A stretch of DNA of 64,000 nucleotides, taken from Schizochytrium sp. TIO01. Its lineage: Eukaryota; Sar; Bigyra; Thraustochytrida; Thraustochytriidae. Below the pieces are notes generated by a model, which was not told the DNA's origin, ran no database searches, and saw nothing but the letters and a program-made list of their open reading frames with translations. Of the stretch, positions 24,454 through 35,611 are shown one piece after another (the first letter of the stretch is position 1; each line of letters opens with the position of its first letter). The translations under genes were made by a program, and so were the position numbers. The stretch covers positions 3,493,102-3,557,101 of the forward strand of contig SMSO01000025.1 of the NCBI GenBank assembly GCA_004764695.1. The letters run 5' to 3'.

Positions 24454-27400
24454 GCTGCTAAGTTCCTTGGCTAGCATAGCACTGGAATTATTATGCTGGT
24501 TCGCAGTGGAGCAGGACGCTTTTATATATTTATTCTATTTATTCACTTCGCACTGTATCGTAGCATCGACGCAACGTAAAACCCCTTCGAAGCCCTTGCT
24601 TTGAGGAAATAATTTTAAGCACCTTTTCAACAGCCAAGTGCCGCGTTGTTTATTTAAAACTGTTTTTTTCTAATATACTATTATGGTGATAATAACTAAC
24701 ACTTTATAAAACGAGGTCCGTACAATTAAAAGTTTGCTTATTCGTCCATTATCTCAAAACGAACTTTTATTTTCGCCCCTCGCGCTTCTCTACTATCACT
24801 AATAGTAGCGGTGCTTTGATGTTTCATAGGAAAAGAAGAAGAACTTGAAACATATGGTGATTGACGGCCTCTAAAAGCTTTTGGTTTACCTGTTCACCTT
24901 TATAAAATATGCATTTTCCTCGGGAGCTGGTGGCATCAGAAGAGACAAGGCGAGGCGGGCTTCCTCGCGGACGTCCTTAGACACCGTGGCGCGAGCAGCC
25001 CGCGAGCAACAGGCCCAAGGCAAGGCAGTCAAGGGCGAGATCGAGCTTCGCTGAGCCTGGTCCCAGCGCGAGATCGAGTTCTCCGAGGAGCTTACGCTCA
25101 CAAGCCACGAACGAGGCTCCTCCCTTTGGCTCCACCATGTCGCTATTGTTTACATACATACATACATACATACTTATTGAAAGCAAAGGAATTGAGAGAC
25201 CAACTAGAATCTTGAAAGCATCTGATTCGGGCGAGCGATCACGAGTTATTTTCAATCAAAGTTGTCTGATCCAGTTGGAGCCACAGCACTGGCGTCAGAG
25301 TGGTTCTTTTGATTGACAGGGATTTACGTGCTCGTGTGTTGTGCAGCCAGCCAGTCAGTCTTCTTGGCACGTCTTGTTCATGTCGACAGAAGACGAGAAT
25401 CAAGGACCTTGGCATAGAACAGCCAGATCAATCAGAACAACCAGAACAATTAGGGTGCATAGGAATTTCATAGCAATTTCTAGGGAGTCTTACAGGGAAG
25501 AAGTGGGCATTCTGCGGCAGAAATGCTTCATCTCGGTACTCTGCATGACGATGACTAAGTTTAGCCATCTTCATTGCATGCGGTGTTATTAGGGCTGCTC
25601 AGAGAGCAAGTCAGCACTAGCATGATGGTGCTGAGGAGACTATCGACTCTGCAAATTTCGAGCAAGATGTTTGGTTGATCCCTTATTACACCTGGATGTG
25701 AAGAAGAATTCTCTTTAAAATTGCGCATTTGCCAAGTTCTCAAGCGAGGCGTATTAATGATGTCAGGTTTAATGACGCAATCCGTCGCCGAGGATAAGGA
25801 ACGATCTGTGAGATCAATTTTCTTTTCTTTTTTAAAGGCTCAAGAATGGTTTCAGGCCGCCAAACCTAAAGGAACAGGATACAGGAAGCAGTTGCGCTTT
25901 CAGATGAATAGCCACAGCCCTTAGCCACCTCTACTACGTTTATTTTAGTCCTCAGCAATTGATTGTCTAGTTGACTGAAAGGAAGAACGATAAAACATTG
26001 TCGAATAGGAAGGTAGCCACTGGGCATTTTGAGAGTCTGTTCTATTCGTTCGCTTTGCGGAATTACAAAGGACCTTCTGGTAACTCGCCTTACTCGGCGT
26101 TGGTCTCTGTTACTATTATGTTGCTTCTCATTGGTGAGGGCGACGCTTGGGATTTTTAGGCCGAGGCATAGCGACATTCCGCGGTAACTCGCTTCATGAA
26201 GCCGAGCGTGCATCCCTCTGATACCTCTCGATTGTCTTTGCGTTGTTAGCTTAATTTGTATTTCTGAAAGAAAATCAAAGGGAAAATCAAAGAAGAGGAA
26301 TATAGACAGTCAAAATCAAAGGGTCGAAAAGAGAAGCACAATTAGCCAAAACTAACAACAAGTTTTAATCTCAAATCATGCTACTAAATTCCTAGCTTGT
26401 TAATTGGTTTTGTCCAAAAACTAAATGTGCTTCACTAGTGAGAAAAAATATCATGTTAGGGGTAGCTAAACCAACTACGCGATACCTCTAAGAAAACTAA
26501 ACGAAGACCACGAAGACTGCTCATTCGTCTATTTTCTCTTCTCATCAGCAAAATTGATAGCTTCTACTTCGCCGCGTTTAAATAAGGTACTGCTGATCCT
26601 CTAAGTTATTATTCTTATTAGTAATTCTTCTTATTATTAAAACTTAACGATGAAAGACTAAAATTAATTTGTTTTGGGAAATAATAATAATAACATAAAT
26701 GTTGTAATTTTATTTTTTAAATAACTTTTTCATCATCGTGTTTTGCACGCACCATTGGTATCTTCCAAAAGGTCGCCGCTTCTGCGACTCGCACTGAGAG
26801 AGGTATATGCCACGCGCCCTTAATCGACGGATCCGCGTTTAGATCAAAGACGAGCTCATTCTGTCCCCACTAAAAATACCAATTGGAAGTGTGGCGAAAG
26901 TGAGGCATGTGGTGTCTGGATACGAGACCCGTGTATACAACTTTTATATTTATTTTTACTTTCTTTAAAACACATCAACTACGTCGGCCCCAATGCGAAA
27001 GAATTGCTCGACTTAATTATTTTATTTTTAAAGTAAAGCTGGGGCTTTCGATTGTATTCTTTCGGTACGAGGGGGACTAACAAAACTTTTTATTAAAACT
27101 TGAGCAAATTGAAAGTAATCAGAATAATTAATTGAAGGAGTAGTTGAAGGGCTTTCAACGAAGCCCGAGGGCAGCACAGCCTTCCTCAGCGTGCTGCTCA
27201 TTTTTAACCAACTCAACAATTCATTCCTCAGATAGAACAAAATCATCCTTCTCCGCACTCTGACGATTGTTTTTCCGCACATGAATGGCATGGAAAAAAG
27301 GCAAAGCTACAGATAGATAGCTAGCTAGCGAGGTCGAAAAACGAACCAGACGTTCGAGAGGGCACTTCTCCTCCTCCTTTGCCCATAATAGCGTGCGGAT

Positions 27401-29101
27401 CCCAAGGCGCCCAAGAGCTGTGGCCTCAGCAGTCTTCACGGCCCTGATTTGGACTGTCTCTTCGCAGCAGCCGATCTATGCACGTGTAGATGAAAGCTGC
27501 GTCTCCTCGAAAGCTCTCTGCGGAGGCCAGAGAAATGCACCGAAAGCTGAGCGCTGCATGGCTAGCTAGCTGGCGAGCGAGCTAGCGAGCTAGCGAGCGA
27601 GGCGCATCTCTGATGTTGATGCTGCAATGTCCTGCGAGCATTCCACACCCACCGACGGAGACGACACAAGGGCCCACGAAGGTACTGACTGGGTTGGCTC
27701 ACATTCGATCGAAACGACGGCACACGCCACAGAATAGGTTTGCTGGCAGGCAGTGGATTGACTGGCGTGGCGGCGATGGGAGACAGGACTTGGGCAGCGG
27801 GATGTGACCTGCTTACTTCGCGTGAATGCCGTAAGATCGACTCTCGTTGTAGAGAAGTGGCACCGCCCGCTCCGGTCCAGGCTTAAGGCGGCATTGGTGA
27901 GCGGCATTGGTGAACGGAGTGAGTTCGAGTCGATCTTCGGCTGTGCTTGCTTGGCTATCGCAGAAGCTGGCGAGTTGCCAAGTCGAGCGTGATCTTTGAG
28001 GTTCGACTTGCGAAGAAGAAGAAGAAGAAGAAGAAGGCCGACGGTGGCTACCTTGCGCATACAGCAATGCAGCAGAGGTGCATGCGTCAGAGAGGAAACG
28101 AGATTTCACAGGCTAGCTAGCGCAGGGCACGATCTGTTGACCGAGATCAAGGTGGCGCGGCGAGATCGAGATGCTTGCACAGGGTCGCACGGCGGAGCCT
28201 TCCTCTCTCTGATACGCTGGCTGGCTAGATGAAGGATGGATGCCATGCTGCCCCGTGCTGTGCTGTGATGTGCTCGGCGAGCGAGACGCCACTAGCCGGG
28301 CAAGAACTCGAGCTTCGAGGGTGCCATCATGCACGCAGCTCTCCCGCTATGGCTTGCAGTGAGGGAGCTTTCTTGAACTGGTGCCACGCCCTGTACGCAA
28401 TGGCGGCTCCCTCAACTCAATCTCTCTGTGGACCGACGCAAAGAGAGCTGTGCATTTCCAGCGTGCCTGAATGTGCAGAGGGTTTGGAGACTTGAGAACG
28501 GCAGAAGGCAATACGAGAAAATGTGAAACCTGGAGGCATGCATCGCCGGTCTTCTCCGCGGAGCGAGCGGCCTCAGCGATTAGCACACCGGCCAGTGCCA
28601 AGCTTGATCCTGGCCTGTTCACAACTGCTCCAGCAGGAACCTCAACTCTCTGCCCTCCTCAAGCAGTCGTCGGAGACTGCAGCTTCTCTCGTGCCTCATG
28701 CCCCGGCCGCAGCTTCATCTCTGCTTCTGCGCCGGCTACTCCTCGTACGGAGGAAGGTCTCTTCCCGGTGCCTGCATTGCGACTCCGCAAGAGCAGACTT
28801 CGAAACTCACCCACCCGCTGTGCGCGCGAGCGGCCTCGCGACAGCGATGCTGCAGCCACAGCGCTCGACGAAGGGCTTCGGTTCTTGGTTCTCAATTCTT
28901 GAAAGTGCTCGAGAGCTTTGCCAGGTCCTACCTCCTTCAATTGCCCCTAGCTACTACCTAGCCTGAACACTTAGTCTTTGCAGAGGCAGTAATTCCTCAT
29001 AGCACTACTCCTTAGGATATTTTTTCCATCCATGGTTTTATTAACAGGTGTAGACTCTGTGACCTCAACGAGCGCCCTTCTACGAGCGTTCGAGCGCGTC
29101 T

Positions 29102-29218
29102 GGGATGATGCCGGAGTGGTCTAACGGGTTGGACTTGAACTAGTAGCGTTTCCTAGTGAATACGGCTACTTGTGATCCAATGGCTTCGGCCGCGCAGGTT
29201 CGAACCCTGCTCATCTCG
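29102..29218 (+). tRNA. tRNA-Ser (anticodon TGA) with 35-nt intron
   Basis: Folds as a class II tRNA. The acceptor stem GGGATGA (29102-29108) pairs with TCATCTC (29211-29217) with one G-U pair; the discriminator is G29218. The D stem is CCG/CGG with box A TGCCGGAGTGG. The anticodon stem is TTGGA (29129-29133) with TCCAA (29176-29180), and the anticodon TGA is at 29136-29138. A long variable arm has the hairpin GGC-TTCG-GCC, typical of serine. The T arm is GCAGG-TTCGAAC-CCTGC with box B GGTTCGAAC. The intron (29140-29174) sits after position 37, the standard eukaryotic place, and can form a GTAGC/GCTAC hairpin. Mature length is 82 nt before CCA addition. It reads UCA codons. Confidence 0.95.
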
Positions 29219-29232
29219 AAAATCCACAATTC

Positions 29233-29253
29233 TTTTTTCCCTTTTTTTTTTTT
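29233..29253 (+). terminator. RNA polymerase III terminator of the tRNA gene
   Basis: A run of six T (29233-29238), then twelve T (29242-29253), starting 15 bases after the tRNA 3' end. Runs of four or more T stop RNA polymerase III. Confidence 0.85.
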
Positions 29254-29605
29254 CTTCAAGTCTGAAGAAGAAGACTATTCTATTGTGCGCTAAGGCTCTT
29301 CTTTTTGTGTCGCCTTTTTAGATGGATGGATTGATTTTGTTGTTGTTTATCTGTGCAGGAGCTGGCGTCCCTTTGAGGGCTTCATAAGTTTTTATGTTTG
29401 TTTGGTTATATACATTGTATTGCTTCGGTCATGATCGCGCTTAGGAGCACCTGCTTCCACTCGACTAGCTCGAATAGAGTTCGTGGGACTTAGGCAGTTC
29501 TAACTAGCGGGTTGTTGACACTTTAAACACAAAATAGTAGATATTCTTTTAACCTTTCAAGTTCTTTTTTTGAAGTCACGGTGTTGTATTATTTATTGTG
29601 GTTGA

Positions 29606-29630
29606 GAAAGAAGAAGAAGAAGAAGAAGAG

Positions 29631-29660
<30 letters not shown>
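29606..29660. repeat. (GAA)n and poly(A) tract
   Basis: About eight GAA triplets followed by 30 consecutive A (29631-29660). A genomic poly(A) of this length can mark the tail of an inserted retrotranscript, but no gene body or target-site duplication was recognised next to it. Confidence 0.93.
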
Positions 29661-29662
<2 letters not shown>

Positions 29663-31884
29663 AAGAGGAAAACTTGTTCCCCGCAAGATTCGTTCCCTGC
29701 AGCCAAGGAAGAAGAGCGTTTCTATCTACAGGGAAAACAAGCAAAGATAAGTCCGCCGCCCTCTATTTACTCCACCCTACGCATTCTAAATTCTAAAGGG
29801 CGGCGCCGGCCCAGAAGACAGCACAGAAGGAAGAGGCCGTTCTCCCGCTACACGTGTGCAACTGTCACGTCTCTCGCCAAAGACGATCGCAGGAGAGCTG
29901 AGACGGACACTGAAGAGGAAGTGTGCGTGCCAGGTACCAGTAACAAGCCCAAGAGTACGAACAAAAACAAAAATTTAGACATTATAAATTATAAATTATA
30001 AATTCAAAGTACAAAAAATATTTTCAAACGTCACACGTCAAAAGTAAAACTTTTACATTTTCAATCCAAAAGTAAAAAAGTGAGAAGTAAGTAAAAAGCA
30101 AAACTAAAAGCCTTGCCACTAGTACCTAGTCAGACTATTCATTCACTCATTAATTCACACTCAGTCACTCACTCACTCACTCACTGCGCTGACTCTATTC
30201 GCTTTGGTCTGTGGTCTGTTATGGCTGTGGCCGTGAGAGAGAGAGATGGACCGCTGTGATCAATCAATCAAAGCCGTCCATGAAAAGGCGAAAGCTAAAC
30301 TTGAAAAGGCCAAGAGGCGAAGAATGGCGACGGAGGCTTCGACAGCGAGAGAATGAGGATGAGGATGATATATTGAGGTAGATATCTGAGACCTTCGCTG
30401 GCGGCGGGTGCGAGAGAAGGCCGCCACGACGCAAGCAAGCAAGCAAGCAAGTGCTGCTCAGCAGCGGCTCCAGCCTCCGCGTGAAAGATTGGAAGAGCTC
30501 GCTCGCCCGCCTTCCGCAATGGTTCCCGACCGAGTTTGGTATCAGGTATCATGATGGATGATCGTGCCGGTAGATCGTTGGCTTCTCAGAATAGATGGAG
30601 ACCGGTTGGCCTCGAGATCGTGGCCTTGCACTGCACAAGTAAGTGTCCACGGGAGCCACGAGCAGGTCCAAGGTTGAGCTCGCCCGGCACTCGACGAAGC
30701 GGGTGCAATGCCGCATGGAAGGCGCTCTGGAGCAGAGGAGAAACTCAGGCAGGACTATTATTGAGGGAATATCAAGATCTTCTCGTATCATTTCGTCTCA
30801 AAGCCGCCGGCTCTGTTGGAGGCAAGTTAGCAGAGATCTCTGTTTTGGCTGTGGCTTGAGATGGCTGTGAATGGAGAAACCAAGACAGACAAAGGAGCGA
30901 AATTGATACGCCACGGAGAGGATTCTGATTATCCCAAACCTGGAAATGAATAGCTCTGGTTGAACTGGGGAGAACAAACAAATAGACAAACAAACAAACA
31001 AATAGTCACTGGCGGTCTGAAGCGTGTTTTACTTTGCTTGTGAGTTACTCGCGTTCGACATTCATAGTCGCTAGCAGCGCCAGTTTAACCCAATTCTCAA
31101 GTCGTTGAATGCACAAGGACAAGGACAGCTAATGGCCAGGATCCAAGAGGGTTAGGCTTTACGGTAGCAAAACCCTAGCGGCCTGGGGTACAGTCAAGGG
31201 TGCCTTTGCTGGCCTTTTTCAGAGGCTCTGTGAGAGAGTAAAGGGCAGAAAGAGAGCAGTCGAAGGTGATACGTGGCGCCTTTTCGAGTCATGCTCGATC
31301 AGAACGCGTGCAAAACGTGGCCTCTGCCGGCTCTCTCTCTCTCTCCCTCTCTAAATTACCGCTTAATCAGACAGGATCTTTGCCAATTAAAAAAGCAAAA
31401 GATGTGAAATTTGCCGTAAACTAATATTAGGAGGACGTACGTAGTAGCATTTCTAACACAGAAATTGCCGGCTTCGTAAATGGAAATGGAATTCCCGACC
31501 GATGGGTTTTGTACCTTGTTTTTTGTTTCTTGTTTTTCTTTGCCAACTTGAAATAAATATATACGTGCGCATTAATTTATTGGAAATAGGGTCTGAGGTA
31601 CATACGTACTTGGATAACGAACGAGGTGGCCGAGGTGAGCCACTGCTTTGGACTTAGCTCGTTGTAAGCCCACGAAGGAGATGCCCGAAAGCGGGAAATG
31701 CGACGATAGGTCGATGGAAATTCGTAGATAGATCATCTTAGCTGGACGCCCAAGTTGGACCAGAAACCAGCGAGCGTCCCGTCCTTCACGCCAAGGTCTT
31801 CGGGAAACGCACTCGTACCCAGTAAGTTCTTATTCGATTAAGGAGTCCCTCGAAGTCCCTTTTCCCCTCTGCTTTGTTTTAGCA

Positions 31885-32124
31885 CAAACAAACAAACAAA
31901 CAAACAAACAAACAAACAAACAAACAAACAAACAAACAAACAAACAAACAAACAAACAAACAAACAAACAAACAAACAAACAAACAAACAAACAAACAAA
32001 CAAACAAACAAACAAACAAACAAATAAACAAACAAACAAACAAACAAACAAACAAACAAACAAACAAACAAACAAACAAACAAACAAACAAACAAACAAA
32101 CAAACAAACAAACAAACAAACAAA
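31885..32124. repeat. (CAAA)x60 tetranucleotide satellite
   Basis: 240 bases, 60 units, with a single C-to-T change at 32025. The minus strand reads as Phe-Val-Cys-Leu repeats in all three frames, giving three overlapping 97-106-codon ORFs that are repeat artefacts. Confidence 0.98.
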
Positions 32125-33665
32125 AAGAAAGCCTCCGAGTCGTAAAGTTCCTCTCCATTTCCCGGAAGATGGCGAGTCCAAGAGCCTTCTTACCTAGTAC
32201 CTATGTACCTCCTAGAACGAATTTCATAATGATAATAAAAATTATACAAGTAGGGATCGATCCATCCATCTATCTCTCGAGATGCAGTACCAGACAGAAA
32301 GCTCCGGCTGCTCTGAAGGAGCTCAGGAATACAGGAACAGGGGTGCAAAGGAACGAAAGAGCCTCCACGGCCGCGGTCGGTGCAGCCTTGACCTGCTCCG
32401 GTTCATGCAATTCTCCCTGAGCCCCCAGGGCGCCTCCTCTCTCGTTCATATTTCTTTAAATTTATTTTAAATTTATTTTAATAGTAACAATAAATAAAAT
32501 TATATATAATATATAATAAAAGTAAACACCATGACATCACACAAATAAAAGCTCTTCTATTTCTTCTTTCATTTTCGGCGTTGATCACGATCGTAAGTGG
32601 GTGGAGCCATCATTTGATTTTCAAATGGAACAAGTTGTCTGTGTATGATCTGAAGCTTCAAAAATGGTACCTGGTGGGTAAGAAGGAAAGGCTGTTTTGT
32701 CCGCAGAGAGGGCTTATTATAGGTAGTAACTTTCTAATTCTTTCATTTCATTGCATTGCATTGTATTGTATTTTTTTTTTTCTTTGGTGCCTGGGCAAGA
32801 CTTCCTGACTCGCGAGTGTCCACTAGAATTGGTAGTTCGTTGCCAGCATTATCATAAAGTAAGGAGGGACTCGGACGCAGGAGCGTCGCATTTCGTAGAC
32901 AAATTTGCAAATTGGTGTGCTCCGACGGCTGTCTTGAACCATTAACACACCGTTTGCTCTCGCTTTGGCACCATGGAGAACTACTTTGATTTGATTTATT
33001 TATTTTAATTCACTTTGTTGAAGGGAAGGAATCTAAGCTTTCCTTGTCTTCCTCGTTTTCTCCTTCTCCTTCGCTTTCGTCTCACTTTTCCTTTATATAG
33101 AACTAACTTGAAGGCCCAGCTTGAAAAAAATAAAAATTCGCCACCCTGAACCTCGTCCGTGTCTCGTATTACCGGCTTCAGCGAAGTTGGGGTATGGCCA
33201 CTTTGAGGCGCCTGCGTCAATCTTAACCCGCCACCGTCAATCTCATTGATTGAAGAACTGGCCAAACCAGCAAATCGACCAATTCGACATCTCTGCGCAA
33301 ACGGGGAAGAATCAAGTTGGGAAGCGCCAAAAGAAAACGGAAAAGGGATCCTTAGGCTGCTCCGCAACAGCGCTTCTAAACGCTTTTTTTATACTACAAT
33401 GCGTTCCAGAATGATGATTTGTTGATTCCTCAAATCGAATTAGTTTTCGGGTCAAACTCTAAAGTAGAGGAAAGCCCGGCTCCCGAAGCAAGCACCGATG
33501 AGGATTGGCGCCTTCAAGTTGAAGAACCCGGGAGACGCCGATGGCCCATCATGAAAAGGTGCTCCAGCTTACGAAGTCATCTCTTTGTCTCTGGCATCAA
33601 CTAGTTCTGTGGTGGACTTTTTTCAAAGTCGCCAATGCTGCAGAACACAACGCAACGCAGTGGCT

Positions 33666-33693
33666 GGAGGAGGAGGAGGAGGAGGAGGAGGAG
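33666..33693. repeat. (GGA)n microsatellite
   Basis: About nine GGA triplets; non-coding. Confidence 0.95.
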
Positions 33694-34110
33694 GTGTGTT
33701 CTTTCACATGTAGTACTATGGCGATATTATGAGTGGTGTCAGCAGTCAGTGATCAAGGCTTTCTTTCGGGTTGAGAACGAACTGTGGAATGCAGGGCTCA
33801 CGATCGCCAAACAAACCCACTTGGACTTGGAGGAACAAGTGCTGCCTGCCTTCGATTAGGAAGACCGAAAGGTCCGACTTGAAGAGAGCAGACTGTCGAA
33901 GAAAGGAGAAAGCGCTGATTTTGTCCCGTCAAGAATTAAGAAAGTAGTGTCGTCCTGCATTGTCCATGAGTTCTTTCCTTTTAGTTCGGATCTCGTACAA
34001 AGATCTCAAATTCCCCAAAGTTTCTTCGACCTCAAGATTTGAAGGAAAACAATTTTTATTTTTATTTTTAAATGTAAAACAAATAGCGTTATGATTAAGC
34101 ACACTTGTAC

Positions 34111-34244
34111 AGCCAGCCGGCCCTTCTATTATATATCAATTTTCTAAAGAATCTTCATCTCTTTTTCTGTTTCTATTAGCCAGCCGGCCCTTCTATTATA
34201 TATCAATTTTCTAAAGAATCTTCATCTCTTTTTCTGTTTCTATT
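34111..34244. repeat. Perfect tandem duplication of a 67-bp unit
   Basis: Bases 34111-34177 recur without change at 34178-34244. The unit begins AGCCAGCCGGCCC and ends with a T-rich stretch. It is not a microsatellite, so this is a recent segmental tandem duplication. Confidence 0.97.
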
Positions 34245-35128
34245 TTGTTTTATTTTGTTTTGCTTTGTTTTGTTTTGTGAATATTAAAATAATTATTATA
34301 TCTGGAAAATAACTTACCCATGTTTTCTGAAAGTGAGATTCGAAGACAAGAGTTTGATTTCTGCCACCCTTTAATTTAATAAAAATAAAATATAAAATTA
34401 AAAGCAACTTTAAATCAAAGGTCTGGGCTACTTTAATTTAAAAGAGTGATGTCGAAACTATTCTAGATCACTTTCCTCTAGACTTAAATACTAACTTCCT
34501 TGCGCACTCTCGGAGCCCCCCTCCATTTTCTTCGCCTTCGAACTCATAAACTTAGTACTGGTATTTTTAATCTTAATTTGTTTTTTTAATTTAAGAAAAT
34601 ACATTCAATCATATTATACCTGCGTATATTTCTTTTATAAAAATGTAAAACATCATCACTTTTCGTTTTTCTTTTTTAAATAACACCTCTTTCCACCTAA
34701 AACTGTAGTGTAGTGTAGGCCGATACCTAAATGTTGACAAGAGATGCATGCGTGGTGCGGATACACCCGACCCGGCAGCTCGCTTCAAAGAGCCTGTTCA
34801 AGCAAACACTTTAAGTGCGTGCCCAAATGATGGAAACTGTAGGGTACGTACGTACTAGTAATAAGAGAAGCATCCGCAGCGACTCAGCATTAGAAGCAAT
34901 GAAAGCTCGCAAGTGATAGATCCAAGAAGCCGCCCGCTCGAGCAGAGCTGACGCCGATTGAGCTCGATTCTATAGAGGACCTGCAGAGCCGACACGGAGC
35001 CCCTTCGTTTTCAAGCGTGTGTGAAAGTCGTAATTTGATGAATGTGGGCTATCACGCACCTCGTGTCGTCGCATATCAGTTGAATACTAATGACTCTACG
35101 CACCGCATGTATGTATTTATGTATGTAT

Positions 35129-35202
35129 GTTTGTTTGTTTGTTTGTTTGTTTGTTTGTTTGTTTGTTTGTTTGTTTGTTTGTTTGTTTGTTTGTTTGTTT
35201 GT
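35129..35202. repeat. (GTTT)x18 array
   Basis: 18 perfect GTTT units preceded by GTAT units. This is the same repeat class as the (CAAA)x60 array 3 kb upstream, in the opposite orientation. Confidence 0.96.
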
Positions 35203-35576
35203 GGGGGTGTTTGTTTGTGTGTATGTTAGCTCGGAAAAGCCCTGCTGACAAGATCCAACTCGCACGAATGGCCTTAATGACGTGTGTGTTTATCTATCTA
35301 TCTATGATCTATCTCTATCCATTTATCCATCTGCGAATGTATTTATCTATGCATGTGTTGAATAGGTGTCGGTTTTGATTTGTGTGTGTATGTACCCACA
35401 ATGAGAAGGACCACTTGTAAATGGATGGACTAATGCAAGGAGGATTAGTTGGGAGAGCAGGCAATGGATTCTTTCATGTCGTAGCAAAGTACTTTGCTTT
35501 TCTGGACGGCTCGCGAAGCAAATGGCTGCGAATAGCACCGCCGATGGTTTCCAGAAAGTTGATCCAAGAGTGAGTG

Positions 35577-35577
<1 letters not shown>

Positions 35578-35611
<34 letters not shown>
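35578..35611. repeat. (GTTA)n microsatellite
   Basis: About eight GTTA units; non-coding. Confidence 0.94.

Larger units (their letters stand above)
22862..29101. other. Gene-free stretch up to the tRNA
   Basis: Includes a GC-richer island at 27450-28970 with several overlapping ORFs of 70-156 codons on both strands. They have no recognised domains, are Ser/Arg/Ala-rich, and occupy the same bases in different frames, so no more than one could be real and none is convincing. AT-rich segments at 24600-24780 and 26580-26740. A (GAA)n run lies at 28012-28036. Confidence 0.5.

Noticed and set aside
27590-28966. Cluster of ORFs up to 156 codons on both strands
   Set aside because: They overlap each other in several frames and show no domain or consistent codon bias; chance ORFs in GC-rich DNA are more likely.
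29606-29660. Poly(A) run as the tail of a retrotransposed gene
   Set aside because: No upstream gene body, reverse transcriptase or target-site duplication could be seen.
31830-32181. Three overlapping minus ORFs encoding Phe-Val-Cys-Leu repeats
   Set aside because: All three frames of the CAAA array read the same four-residue cycle, so they are repeat artefacts.
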